In this document: piece after piece, positions 12,008-23,900 of the stretch
Layout: each line of letters opens with the position of its first letter
Position numbering within the stretch: the stretch's first letter is position 1
Assembly: GCA_036927565.1 (NCBI GenBank)
Contig: JAYESD010000004.1
Span: 166,257,697-166,321,696 of the forward strand
Length of the DNA stretch: 64,000 bases
Origin: Tuctoria greenei
Lineage: Eukaryota > Streptophyta > Magnoliopsida > Poales > Poaceae
Direction of reading: 5' to 3'
Notes under the pieces: generated by a model
Seen by the model: the letters and a program-made list of their open reading frames with translations, nothing else
Database searches by the model: none
What the model was told of the DNA's origin: nothing
Position numbers and translations under genes: made by a program

Positions 12008-12461
12008 AGCTATCATCCCCCCCTATTACTACGTAAGAAAGCACCAGCTTCAGTGAATTATACTGTTATGCGTGAAACGAAAGGAAGCGATGCATCATAT
12101 GGAACCCTGCTTTGACAGTCACGCTAGGATTCCAGCAATGGTAACCTCATCACTTGAGCTGCAATCAATGGTAGCTGGGCCCAGGGTATGCAAGGGCCCT
12201 CCTGGCATGCCCTGTAAGTTTGCTCCTGGACGGTGTCTGTAACATTTCCCGCGAATGATTTCAACGAGGTGCGGAAGATCGACGTGAACGCATGACAATC
12301 GACGGAGTCCCTGTCGAACCGACTATTGCACACATGCAAGACGTGAAGCAAATGGTCTCTTGCATGTAGAAGTTTGATGCTTTTGTTTAAATAAATGGAT
12401 ACATATCTTTGGCTGCAAGCCGCAGGTGATCGAACCAGAAGACTTCAAGGTACATGGGTGA
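12008..12461 (-). pseudogene. Duplicated segment, copy a, with conserved reading frame
   Basis: Paired with 13225-13922. On the minus strand, the frame from 12289 down to a TGA at 12119-12121 encodes about 56 residues including LQGMPGGPLHTLGPATIDC, nearly the same peptide as in copy b. Between the copies I count about ten synonymous and five amino-acid-changing codon differences, the pattern of a once-selected protein. I do not recognise the protein. Neither copy has a clear start or splice signals, so these look like exon fragments of a duplicated gene. The plus-strand flank at 12340-12460 is also shared with copy b. Confidence 0.55.
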
Positions 12462-13224
12462 GGATTTGACGCCGATCATGCATGCAAGAGTCATGTTCGG
12501 TTTAAGCACCATAGGTGGTTAGATTTTTTGTTTTAATCAGCGGCAGAATGCTTATCGTGTTTTGTTAGGATATACGTATGTAGTTAGCATATTTAAATAC
12601 ACATAAAGGCAGGTTGTAGCCGGAAAAAATACATAGACCACATGAAATTAACCGGTTTAGATCGATTGTTTTCAATCTAATATTATATAGCTTTTGCCTT
12701 CTTTTTCAATTTGTTCCTTTGGTTTTTGTCGAGAGTAAAACATCGATCCGTTTCTTCTCCATGAAATGGAGAATTTTTTGCCGGCCGGCTTGTTGAGGAA
12801 ACCGGTGCCTTTGCTTCGCTGTCGCGTTATACGGCAACACTATCTCCATCGTTCGATGCTTCGTTCCAGCCACACATATGACTCACCAGATCCGAAGCAA
12901 AACGACGATGGAGCCAAGCCAATCACCCAAGTTCTCATGCCACATCAGCGACCATGCATCTGAATGCGCGAACTAAATTCTCAAATCAAGCGTAGCGGGG
13001 GTCGCCGCGCCTCTAGGCCGGCTTAACTTAAAGGGCTCTAGATTTTAATTTTTTTCCAGAAAGAGCTAGAGAGCACAGTGTGCTGGCGGTATATTATAAG
13101 TAGGAGTGAAAAACAGCATAGATACATAAGTGTTAAAATCACACCAGGGCACAGGTGTAGTCGCTAATTCATCGATTTGGAAACATCGTTTCAGCGTGTT
13201 GTATACTTGTATTACTACGTTTCA
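12462..13224. other. No gene supported between the duplicated segments
   Basis: Anonymous sequence. A 65-codon plus-strand frame at 12766-12963 lacks any recognisable feature. I see no repeats of note. Confidence 0.5.
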
Positions 13225-13922
13225 GCTATCATCCCCACTATTGTACCACGTAAGGCAGAACCAGCTTCAGTGAATTCAACGATGCAAAGCATCGAACCCT
13301 GCTCTAACAACCGCCAGGATTCCAGCAATCGTAATCTCATCACTTGAGCTGCAATCAATGGTAGCTGGGCCCAGGGTATGCAAGGGCCCGCCTGGCATGC
13401 CCTGTAGGATCGCCCCAGGGAGGTGTCTGTAACATTTCTTGCGAATGATTTCGACGAGACGTGGAAGATCGACATGAACGCGTGGTGGCAATCGTCCGAG
13501 TTCCTATCGAACCGAGGATTGATGTATATTAAGAATTTTCCATAAAGATTCATAGATGGAAGAATTATGAGGATTTGCTACTGGAGGCAGGTTGTCGTTC
13601 TGCATGTGGAGGATTTGAAGTTTGGTGCATGCAAACTGTGACGTGTATATGTATATGCCATCGAAGAGTGTACACGTACATGCACAATACAGGAAACCTA
13701 GAAGAATGCATGCATGCATGCATGCAAAAAGAGTGAAGCAATGGGACGTGCATGCATGTAAGAAGTGAAGCAAAGGGACGTGCATGCGTGCAAGACTTAC
13801 ATGAACCAAAGGGACTCTTGCAAATAGAACTTAGTTTGATGCATGCTTTTGTTTAAATAAATGGATACATGCCTTGCCTGCATGCAGGCGATCGAACCAA
13901 AGACTTCAAAAGTACATGTAGA
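13225..13922 (-). pseudogene. Duplicated segment, copy b, with conserved reading frame and an insertion
   Basis: Paired with 12008-12461. The conserved minus-strand frame runs from about 13491 down to a TGA near 13276, about 71 residues, with PPRVHVDLPRLVEIIRKKCY and GMPGGPLHTLGPATIDC. It is longer than copy a at its C-terminal end because copy a has a stop there. Roughly 300 bp at about 13520-13830 have no counterpart in copy a and contain a GCATGCATGCATGC repeat. Function is unknown. The family cannot be named from the sequence. Confidence 0.55.
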
Positions 13923-14700
13923 CGTTTCTTCGTTTGTATACTTGTATTACAACACATTAGAGGCGGCATGGTCATGGTCGAGGGGATGTCCATATTGTGC
14001 GCCAGCCATCTGTGCCACAAGTTAAGAGCTTATCTCAGATGACAGTTGAGGAGGGCCTTGTGGAATGTTTCTTTTTTGTTGAAAGATCCTGATAAAAAAA
14101 TTAATAATCATATTATCAATTTATGACGACATGTAAAGAAATTTAATAATAATTTACTTCTTTAATTATTCACTTCCTTTTCAAAATGACTATGTATTTT
14201 ATCGCCTTAGCTAATAATCTAATGTCGTTGGTCTCAAAATATATGCTTATGTACTAATTACGTAGCACCCAACATGTTGAAGAAACAAAGTATAATTTTC
14301 TTACCTCTAACCTCATGTTTTGATTCCTACGTTTTATGAAGGAAATCCCACCTTTCCTAATTACAAAAGGAATTCATCATTCCTCCATTCCAAACAGCAT
14401 GTGTAGGAAGAATTCCTTAGGAACGAATTCCTTCAAAATTCCTTTGAATTTCCTTTGAACCAAACAGGCCCTAAGTCGTTGCAGTAATACCAATTTGAGC
14501 AGAAAAAAATCATATCATATGCCCTATGCATTATTTTTTTTTTGTTTCAACAAGGAAATAAATCATATTATATTCCTTTCAGGTTATCGAGGATCGCGCA
14601 GAAATTGAATCGAAACATCCCAAAGTGAACCGCCGGCCAGACAGTGATATAATGACATTGCACATTCCTCTTCTCCGCACATCGTCTTCCTCCCCACACT
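13923..14700. other. No gene recognised; possible MITE end at about 14340-14475
   Basis: AT-rich. The part at 14340-14475 has the 'aaaggaattc ... gaaccaaacaggccc' sequence often found at ends of grass MITE or hAT-like elements. A matching opposite end was not found, so it may be a fragment. Confidence 0.4.
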
Positions 14701-15030
14701 ACTTTGAAGTTAATTAACTATATATATCCATATATGTTAAATTTCGTTAATGAACTATATATATCCGCTCTTGGCAAAGAGAGGAGAATGCCTTTCTGGT
14801 CGTTTCCTTCGGAAGCTTTCAATGCCCCAATCGAGCCCCCTCGCACTGAGCGGTTCAAGCTCCTCCACCACGTCCAGCTGCTCTTTGGCAAGCACCGCCC
14901 CCTGCCCACCATCGCTGCCGACAAGGGCATTCTTGGCTGCCATTCCAGCCCCCTACCTCGAGGAACGTGTATAACGATCGAATATTTTGGAATACAAAGA
15001 TAACATAAAAAAATAGAATTTTCTTGTGGT
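14701..15030. other. GC-rich patch with overlapping short frames, function unknown
   Basis: About 180 bp at 14789-14970 stand out by GC content from AT-rich surroundings, with frames open on both strands. One plus-strand frame begins MPFWSFPSEAFNAPIEPP at 14789. No domain is recognised. It could be a captured exon fragment, but coding is not established. Confidence 0.25.
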
Positions 15031-15149
15031 ATTTGAAGAAGGGAGTCTTCTTAAAAAAAAGATAATTTGGTGAAACGCAATTGGAAAGGGGATAAAAATG
15101 TGTATTCTGTTCAAAGAATGAAACCATACAACAACTCTTTTATGATTGT

Positions 15150-15365
15150 CATTTTGATTTATCAGGATGGCTATCCAACTTTCTTTTAATGATGATACCA
15201 CACTGTCTAATAGCAATTTGTTTGGAGTCTGGTTGTATAAGTTTAAGGCTCAGAATAGAAAAACTACTTTTGCCGTGACCGGGGCAATTTTCTGGGCTCT
15301 CTAGCTTCCCAAGAATGATATGGTGTTTGATAAATGCGGTATGAAAACTTTTTTACAGGTGGTTT
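15150..15365 (+). pseudogene. LINE (non-LTR retrotransposon) ORF2 C-terminal remnant
   Basis: A plus-strand frame reads WLYKFKAQNRKTTFAVTGAI then FWAL, a TAG, and LPKNDMVFDKC-MKTFLQVV. This resembles the region near the C-terminus of plant LINE reverse-transcriptase proteins (the FxWxLWLxRNDxVFxK signature). It is truncated on the left and cut on the right by the gypsy-C LTR at 15366. The TAG at the expected Trp position shows decay. No LINE 3' tail is present. Confidence 0.6.
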
Positions 15366-15809
15366 TGTAACACCCTCACTTTTCATCATCATGCATTGTA
15401 CTCATTTCTATACATGGTAAACATGAAATAATACAAAAAGGAACCAGAATAAAAGAAATTAGAAACAAAAGGACATGTAACACTGAATCAGACCATGGAC
15501 TTGTCCGGTCACACCCCGGACTAGTCTGGTGTCCACAGCCCACACGGACTTAATTTAGGAATTTTCCCTGCAACGGACTTGTCCGTTCTTGTCCAGACTA
15601 GTCCGATTGCATACTGTACAACTACAGACTTATACAGAGACACTCATTCTAGCCCGGGACCCTTTTCGCTGGAGGACAGCGGACTTGTATGTTCAACACA
15701 TGGACTAGTCTGGCGTGCTCTCAGAGAGAAAACAGTCTTGTCCATTGTAAAAAGGACTAATCCAGTATTTAAGATTTCGACTCGGATTCCAATTTTCATA
15801 CACGACAGT
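15366..15809 (+). mobile_element. Gypsy-C LTR, first part
   Basis: Starts TGTAACACCCTCAC, a typical start for LTRs of plant Ty3/gypsy elements. It holds several copies of a 'ggactagtccgg'-like word ('gactagtctgg', 'gactagtccg', 'ggacttgtccg'). It is interrupted at 15809 by gypsy-A and continues at 25794, where the same word recurs (26330-26400). A copy of the ACAGT target duplication made by gypsy-A is at 15805-15809. Confidence 0.7.
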
Positions 15810-16651
15810 TGTCGGTACCCTAAAAACCATACACCCCTTGAAGTTACAAAGATTTCAAAGGAAGGCCATTTACTTGGTTTGAAGACCCTCGAAGGCCCAC
15901 TTTTCAGACATGACCGGACCCGCTTCTCCAACATGGTTAATCCCTGGGTCACCACGTGTACAACCAAACCGGAGCTACCGCCCACAAGGGGGAAGCTCCG
16001 GGCCACGTACCGAAACGGCACCTCCGTACTTAACCCCTGACCGAGAGAAGCTCCGGACCTGACATGTGTCAGGTAGCCCCGGAGCTACCTGCTTCCCACA
16101 GCAAGCTCCGGAGCTGCCATGTGTCCAAACGTCGGACCTGACAGCCTCTAACCTCCGGAAGACCTTGTAACGGCTCCGGATCTTCGAAGGAGAGCCAAGG
16201 ACTTCAAGACCCGATTAAGCGTCATTAATGCCATATTAATGACACTTAAACAGACGATCTTAACACCAGTAACGGCACTGTCGGAGCCCGTTACAGGATC
16301 ATTAACAGCAATTAATCTTGTATCAATACTAGTAACCGTCGGGGCCACATGTCGGGCCAGGCTAGCTTGTAACGGCCTGTCCTTGTACTATAAAAGGACA
16401 GGCCGACGATACACTCAGGGACGTTGACAGACGAACTCACGCACCCGATACACTCGTGACAAGCTAATACAACACCAACACACCCGTGGAGTAGGGTATT
16501 ACGCTCAGGCGGCCCGAACCACGTAAATCCTTGTGTCTCCTGTGTTAAACTACAATTCACCTTCTTGAATCTCCGCGCGCCCACACCGAACCACAAACTC
16601 CTTCAACACTTTAGCAGTGTCGGGAGATCTGCCGGATCAAAACCACCAACA
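15810..16651 (+). repeat. Gypsy-A 5' LTR
   Basis: Begins TGTCGGTACCC. A TATA box (ctataaaagg, about 16388-16397) marks the likely transcription start region in the second half. It contains several CCGGAGCT/AGCTCCGG palindromic words. Confidence 0.92.
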
Positions 16652-16670
16652 GTTGGCGCGCCAGGTAGGG
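16652..16670 (+). promoter_or_regulatory. Gypsy-A primer binding site
   Basis: The sequence directly after the 5' LTR, GTTGGCGCGCCAGGTAGGG, is in the expected place for minus-strand priming and is the same in gypsy-B at 55833. Which tRNA it matches was not determined. Confidence 0.75.
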
Positions 16671-16688
16671 GCGCCTGAGATTTCAAGA

Positions 16689-17099
16689 ATGGTGAACTCT
16701 GCTGCTGGATCATCCAATGGTCAACCCGCTGTTCAGGCTGATGGAGGCAATCCCTCCAATATGCCCTCACCAGCAAGAGCCTCAGCGCCAGCAGGAGTCA
16801 CCCGCACGAAGCTAAACCCAGACAAGTGTGTCTTCGGGGTTAACTCCAGAAAACTTCTTGGTTTCCTGGTGAGTCACCGGGGCATAGAAGCTAATCCGGC
16901 GAAGATCAAAGCCATTGAAGACATGCGGCCACCAACCCGCATCAAGGATGTCCAGAAGCTAACTGGATGTCTAGCAGCTCTTAGCCGGTTCATTTCAAGA
17001 CTGGCGGAACGGGCACTTCCTTTCTTCAAGTTATTGAGGAAGTCCGGACCATTTCAATGGTCTGAAGAAGCAGAGAAGGCGTTCCAGGAGCTGAAATAG
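16689..17099 (+). pseudogene. Gypsy-A gag N-terminus fused to RT C-terminus by deletion
   Basis: Starts with MVNSAAGSSNGQPAVQA, matching the gag start of gypsy-B, but after about 36 residues switches into the end of the RT domain (RTKLNPDKCVFGV, LLGFLVSHRGIEANP). The junction lies near 16791-16803. In gypsy-B the two joined points are near 55966 and 58937, each with a GCCAC word, so a microhomology-mediated deletion of about 2.97 kb fits. The frame stays open across the junction and ends at a TAG (17097-17099) where gypsy-B has a Gln codon. No gag structural domain, protease or YVDD motif remains. Confidence 0.88.
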
Positions 17100-19676
17100 T
17101 TCCTCACCACCCTACCAATCCTGGTAGCTCAGAACCCTGGTGAGCCTTTATTGCTTTATATTTCAGCAACTGACGAAGTTGTTCGTATGGTTCTGGTTGC
17201 GGAGAGACCAGAGCCGCCCCATACTCAGGACTCCAGATCCCTTCGGGAGGGTCCGGATGTCCCTGAAAGCGAGCCGGGGTCTCAGCTCCCAGACTCGAAC
17301 CAACAAGGAGGTACTTCAGAAGACCCAGACCCCTCCGGGAAGGTCCAGGTCGTTGCTGAAGTAGCTCCGGGTCCCTCCGGCCAGGATCCAGAGATCCCTG
17401 AAGAAGTGGCGGATCCATCAGCAAGGATCCAGGTTGATGAAGAGGAAGCTCCGGGCCCCTCCGGGAGGGTCTGGACCATCCAACGCCCAGTGTACTTCAT
17501 CAGTGAAGTACTTCATGACGCCAAGACTCGATACCTAGAGGTGCATAAGCTGCTCTATGCAGTTCTTATTGCCTCCAGGAAGCTTCGCCATTACTTCCAA
17601 GCTCACAAGATTTCGGTGGTGACCTCTTATCCACTCCGAGCAATTTTGCATAATCCCAATTGAACTGGGAACATCGCAAAATGGGCAGCGGAATTGGCTG
17701 AATTCGATCTCGAATTCATTCCAAGGCAAGCAATCAAGAGTCAAGCATTGGCAGATTTCGTGGCAGAATAGACTCCCTCTCCATCAAACCCTGGGGGCCC
17801 CAGTGAGCAGAAGTCGGAACACAAGACTCCGGTCTTCACCGAGCCTCACTGGACCCTCTACTTTGACGGCTCCTTGCAAAAGCGGGGGGCCAGAGCTGGA
17901 ATTCTTCTCCTCGCGCCAACCGGAGAGAAGGTAAAATACATGGTACACCTTGAATTCAAGGCAACCAACAACATGGCGGAGTACGAAGCACTCATCTATG
18001 GACTAAAGATAGCACTGTCATACGGTGTCAAGCAACTGCTGGTCAAGGGAGATTCGCAGCTCATCATTAAGCAAGTGAAGGGTGAATGCTCCTGCAACAA
18101 TATCCAGCTAGCTGCTTACCTCCTTGAAGTCCAGAAGCTTCAAAAGGACTTTGAGGTCCTAGATCTTCACCATGTTCAGCATGCTCTCAACGCTGATGCC
18201 GACGAACTCTCGATGAAAGCATCAACCGGAGCTCCGGCTCCTGATGGAATCTTCGTCCGGAGGTTGTCAAAACCCACAGCTCAACCTGCCGAGCTGAGCG
18301 AAGGGGGCAAGATCAGCATCCCGAGGCTGACGGTCCCGATGGCCCTGTTACCATGGCAGCCATCAAGGGTCGTAGGTGCTGCCGGAAGCTCCGAGCAACC
18401 CAGCACGCAAGACTCAAATGCTCAAGCTAGCTTTGATGCATGGATCTCGGAGATCCGGGGCTACTTGAAAGACAACATCCTTCCTGACGATGATGTATTT
18501 GCTGACCGGGTAGTCAGATTGGCTAAAAGATACACGCTGGTAGAAGGGGATCTCTACCGGCGCGGTGCCAACGGCATCCTAATGCGGTGCATCACAAGGG
18601 AAGAAGGCTGCGAGCTCCTCGCAGAAATCCATGGAGGCGAGTGCGGGAACCACGCATCTTCCCGCACGCTGGTCGGAAAAGCCTTTCGGCATGGCTTCTA
18701 CTGGCCTACAGCGCTCCAGGATGCCACTGAGCTGGTGAAGAAATGCGAAGCATGCCAATTTCATGCAAAGCAAATTCATACACTGCCTCAGCCCTTACAA
18801 ATGATACCTCCTACATGGCCCTTCGCTGTGTGGGGGATGGACATCTTGGGACCCTTCCCAAGAGCCGTCGGAGGTTACAAGTTCTTGTACGTCGCCATTG
18901 ACAAGTTCACCAAGTGGCCGGAAGCAACTCCAGTTGTGATGATCAACAAGCAATCTGCTATCAACTTTCTGCAATCCATTGTGAGCATATTTGGAGTCCC
19001 AAACAAGATCATCACTGATAATGGGACTCAATTCACAAGCTCCGCATTCCAAGGATATTGCGAAGACCTCAGCATACAAGTTTGCTACGCCTCCGTAGCT
19101 CACCCAGCCAGCAATGGCCAAGCCGAGAGAGCAAATGCAGAGATCCTTAAGGGACTCAAAACGCGCACCTATGAGCGCTTGAAGAAACATGGAGCCAACT
19201 GGATCGAAGAGCTTCCGCCTACTTTATGGGCCAACAGGACATCTCAAAACCGGTCAACTGGAGAGACACCCTTCTTCCTGGTGTACGGAGCTGAAGCAAT
19301 CCTTCCTCCGGAAATCACCTTGGGTTCACTCCGGGTTCGAACCTTCGACGAAGCCGCGCAGGACCAGCTGCGGCGTGAAGACCTAGACCTCCTTGAGGAG
19401 GGAAGGTGCCAAGCAGCTGTTCGGAATGCCCGATATCGTCAAGCTCTACGATGTTATCACCAGCGGCATGTACACAACCGACAGCTCGAGGAAGGCGATC
19501 TGGTGCTACGGAGAATACTATCCAGAGGAGGGTTAAACAAACTCTCCCCCGGCTGGGAGGGGCCCTTCCGAGTGATCAAAGTATCCCGTCCCGGAAGCGT
19601 TCGCTTGGCTACTGAGGATGGGACACCTCTCCCAAATCCTTGGAACATCGAGCACCTCCGTAAGTTCTACACTTAA
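17100..19676 (+). pseudogene. Gypsy-A RNase H, second RNase H and integrase
   Basis: Continues pol after the TAG. In order: the RT-linked RNase H with a Pro/Glu/Ser-rich insert at about 17215-17475; IQRPVYFISEVLHDAKTRYL; a stop at 17661-17663; a further TAG at 17769-17771; a second RNase H of the type known from Tat elements (DGS, MAEYEALI, GDSQLIIKQVKGE); then integrase from about 18620 with an H2C2 zinc finger (CEACQ) and the catalytic core with D in MDILG, D in TDNGTQ and E in NGQAERAN (codon 19125-19127), 35 residues after the second D. It ends with FYT and a stop at 19674-19676. From 17874 on the frame is unbroken for 600 codons. Two upstream stops prevent a full polyprotein. Confidence 0.9.
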
Positions 19677-20920
19677 TACCACGGAGGTGAGTCTTGAGTA
19701 ACTTGGGGTGTATGTTATAGAGTCATTGTACAAAGTCGGGTAGTTCCTCCGGGAGAGCAGCCGGACCTTTCCCGAAAGGTCCGCAAAGCTCATGCAACAC
19801 TTGTCACAGTCTCAGGACTAAAAGTGTGGCTAACTACCCTGGGTCAAACGAGAAATGAAACACACTTAGCCCGGTTCCGTACCCTAAGAGTGTACTTGTT
19901 TCCTCTGTACCCTGGACCTATAATGAAAGACATCATCAGGTGACATAGACTCCACGTGCATTTATTTTGTGCAGGCTCGACATTTTTATTTTTCTCTTTC
20001 TTGTCTATAACAGAGACGTGCAATTCTTAAGAAATTTTAGTTCGACCAGTTTATATACGATTCAAGTTGCATTGTCAGTTCTTTTGGATTCAAATATCGT
20101 TCATGGCCAACTCGCCTGAAAGCCGCCAAGCCAATCTAGGGCCGGAGTGTGCTATCGACTTAGCCTGGTCAAGCACCCTAAGTACGCCACCCTACCTACA
20201 CCCCGGCAGGCCCAAGTAAGGCGGGTCCATGGACAGTTGAATCTAAGAGAAAAGGCAACGCATCCTGTTGTATTTAAAATCGCGTTCAACTTAAAGTTTT
20301 CTCGAGAATCATAAGCCGCGGCGAAATTATAGACAAGGAATGAATTTTACTATTTTTCTTGGCTTAAGTGTGCAGGAAAAATAAACTCTACGTTGATGGA
20401 GAAAAGCCGGAGCTAACTAAGCTCCGACTCCCCCAAGGGGGCCAACCGTCGATGCTGAATAAAAGATGGTGAGAAGACCCCGTAAATGGAGTCTGCTGCC
20501 AACAAACCAAGTGTTGGCAAAGGTCACTGCTGGAGCTACTAAGCTCCGACACCCCGGAGGACTAACTATCGACGCCCTAAGTGTTGATAGAGGCTATTGC
20601 CGGAGCTACCAAGCTCCAGCGATGGACAATGCCGGAGCTTCTAAGCTCCGACAACCTCAGGGGACCTTCACTATCGAAGACTTCGGACCTAAATTCTACA
20701 AGTTCAGAGCAAATGCGTCTTCAACAAAACACAATATCCTTTTGGTACATGTTCACAATTAAATTGTGTACATCTACCAGGGGGCCAAGTGAAGATAAAG
20801 GTGTTGAAGACAAAAAGTGAAATTCTCAAAAATTTTGGGGATTTCATTCATCTGGAGACAAGGGATTACAAAATTGAGGAAGAATAAGAGAAAATACAAG
20901 TGAGAGCTAAAGAGATGGTC
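19677..20920. other. Gypsy-A non-coding region with repeated GGAGCT/AGCTCC hairpin words
   Basis: No protein is recognised. A short palindromic word, GGAGCT-(about 4 to 6 nt)-AGCTCC, occurs four times between 20400 and 20655. The same layout recurs in gypsy-B at about 62540-62790. It includes the 3' end of the antisense gene's transcript. Confidence 0.6.
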
Positions 20921-23900
20921 CTAGACCCTATGGAAGAATTCGGCGACTTTCTGGGCGACCTCCGATACGCTGGCTCGGGTAGCTTCACCTTCTCCTTCGA
21001 CAGGGCCTTCAAGCACCGGGTCCAGAAGAAATTGAGAGTTCCGGCTGGTGTAGCACGTCAACACATATTCTGTGACGTTCCTCGCCAGGGATTGCCCCTC
21101 AACCTCCAGTTGGTCCGCGATGACGTCGCCCACCTTGGAGAGCTTGCTACCAGCCGCGCTCAATGCCTGCAGCACAAGGTCTGACTCTGGCTCCGGATCA
21201 TCTGGGCGCACGGGGCTGAAACCCATCGGCGTCAGCGCATCATTGGCCTTGCCCAGGAACTCCCAAATCTGTAGGGAGTCCGCCGTCCTCAAGCTCTTCA
21301 TCTCTTCCAGGGATCTCCTGGCCGCCGTCAGTTTAGAATTCTCCCGGGCGAGGCGCTCAACTTCTTTGGCATTTTGCTGAATCTTTGCAGCCACCCGCCT
21401 CTCGAGTCTTCCGAGCTCCTCCTCCCAGAGGTGGATCTTGTTTCGACGATCGACCAGGTCCTTCTCCCTAGCCTCCACTTTTTTCTCCCGGGCAACAAGG
21501 GCACACTCATATTCGTAGAGTTCCTGCCCCCGCACCCAGGTCTTCTCCTCCTCCTCTTGGCAGTGCTCTTCCAATTTCTTGGTGCACTCCTCGAGGCCCT
21601 TGTCCGCCAGAGCTACCTTCTCGGCAAGCTCCTCTTCCCTCCTCAAGACATCATCCCGCAGCTCAAGGAGTTTCTGCTCTTCATTTTCGAGCCGTTTCTC
21701 CCTCTCTTCAAGTGCCTCCCGGCGCTTGATGAGTGCAGTGTTAATGACCTCCAGCCTTTCATGGCGTTCCTCGGCCACACTGTTGGCTGCTTTGGCTTGA
21801 TTGTAAATCTCTTGGGATTGGGCATCGAGGGCATGAGTCATGCTCTCCCTGTCGTCCAACAGCTTGCCCCAGTACTCCAGGCGGATCTTCTCCCGCTTGA
21901 TCCACTCCTTGTCATCCGCTAGGCTCGACTGCGCCAGCTTAGTCTCGAAGTGGAGCCGATTACGCCACCGCCTAAGGGTTTGGCGCTCCTCTTCAAGAGC
22001 CTTGCTGTCGTGGAAGAAGGCCAGTTGGACTTGACACAGACTGGAGCAGGCATTGTCGATAGACATCGACAGCGGGATGGGCTCCGGTCCTGCTGGGGTC
22101 TCCTCCACTGGTTCCAGCGGGTCTTCACATACAAAAATTGGGTCCCACTCTACGAGAGTGGAACCCTGAGCTTCAAAGGCACTAGGGCCGTCCTCCGGGA
22201 TGGCCTCAGTCGCCATCGAAGAAGGCCCCGCCGCCAAGTCTTCATTCGCCCCCTCGGGCAGGGGGCCAGCGACTGCGCTTGGGCACTCCGGCTCGGCCGC
22301 AGGTACCACCGACGTCGTCGCCTCCAGAGCAGGAGCTGCTACTGGCTCCGGCCGGGACACCTCTTCTGAGGGAGGCTCGAGCTCCCTCGCCTCTTCAACC
22401 ACCGGTTCAGGCGCTAGAAGATCTTCATCTTCAACCGGCCCTGTGACTGGAGCTCCAACAATCACCGGCTCAGCGGCCGGTGCTTCGAAGGTAGCCAGCT
22501 CAACTGCCGGAGCTACCTTGACTTCCGGCTCGCATGCCGGGGCTTCAATCACCTCCGGCTCAACCGCCGGGGCTTCAGCACTTTCCGGCTCCGAAGCCGG
22601 AACTACTACTTCCTCCGGCTCAACAGCCGGAGCTTCCATCACTGCAGCACCAGGACCCGAAGCTTCAACCTCCGGGACAGGTGCCGCTGGCGTGTCTTCA
22701 CTCCCCTGGTCCGGCGCTACCACAGGAACTTCTGGGGACGAGTCGAGGTCCATGACCACGATAGCCAGCGCCGGAGCTGTCGCAGCCTCAGCCACCACTT
22801 GGGGCGGCACCGGGACTGGAGCAGAAGCTCCCACGGCCTCAGACACTGTGGCTGAGGGTGGAGCTTCACTCCCCTTCTTGGGGACACTGCAGATGATGAT
22901 CGAAGAAAATCAAAAAACAGTTGCTACAAATAAAAAGTTAACCAAGGTAAAGATTAAAAATTACCTTGGAAGGCTTCCGCATCAGCTTGCGCGGAACCTT
23001 TTTCCTGGACGTTTCGGGCTGGCCACGGTCGGTGTAGGAGCTCCGGAAGGCCCCCCGGAACTTGTCGCAGCTACGGTCGTTTCTCGGGTCGAGGCTCTCC
23101 TCGATCGGGAGGAACCCCTGGACCTGGAGGCTGCCACCGTCCCAGGTGCCGGAGTCGTGCGCCCGGAGCTAGCGCCCCAGGAGGGTTCCACCACGGGGAC
23201 AGACGCGCTCCTGGAGGATCCCACTGCCGGAACGGTATCGTTCTGGAAGGACCCCACTACGAGAACAGTCGCCACGGTGGCAGAAGATCTTCCCCCCCGG
23301 GGAGAAGGAACCGAGGCGGAAGTAGCGGGCCTAACGAACCTTCCTTCGGCGTGTCGCAGCTTCCTCTTCCGGCTCTCCGGCTCCTCCGCCAGCTCCTTGC
23401 CCTTGCCGACGACCTCGACCCTCGGCTGTGGGGCAGGGGCGGAGCCGTCCTCGGGCATCCCGGGGATTGCCACCCGGGTGGTTGATCTCCTCTCAACGAC
23501 ACCAAGGTCGTCAAGTGCGGGCATCGTCCGCCGGAGCTCCCTGCTGAACTCCACTTCCACGTTCAGAGGGAGAAAGGCCGACAGCGGAGTCAAGTCATCA
23601 CCGTCGACATCGATGACGTGCTGAAATTTCTTGAGGTGGAACTCCAAGGTCTTCCCCACCATGTTGGACTTTAACCCGGTCTCAACCCGGTCCTCGTCCA
23701 TCACGCTGTTGAGGGCCCAGGCGAGCTTCTCCCTCCTCTTCAGCGGTGCCCACCTGTTGGCCAGGAAATTGCAGAATACTGCCTGGGGAGTCAATCCTCC
23801 CTCCACGCATTGGCAGATCCTGGTCAGGGCGGGGTTGAAAGCTTCCGCCAACACCGGAACTTCACTCCAGATCGTCGTGTCGATGCCGGGCAGACCGTCG

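Noticed and set aside
22200..23624. 474-codon plus-strand frame rich in Ser, Gly, Ala and Thr
   Set aside because: It lies opposite the Ala/Pro/Glu-rich part of the gypsy-A antisense gene and spans its intron. Its composition is what complementing those codons gives, and it has no domain.
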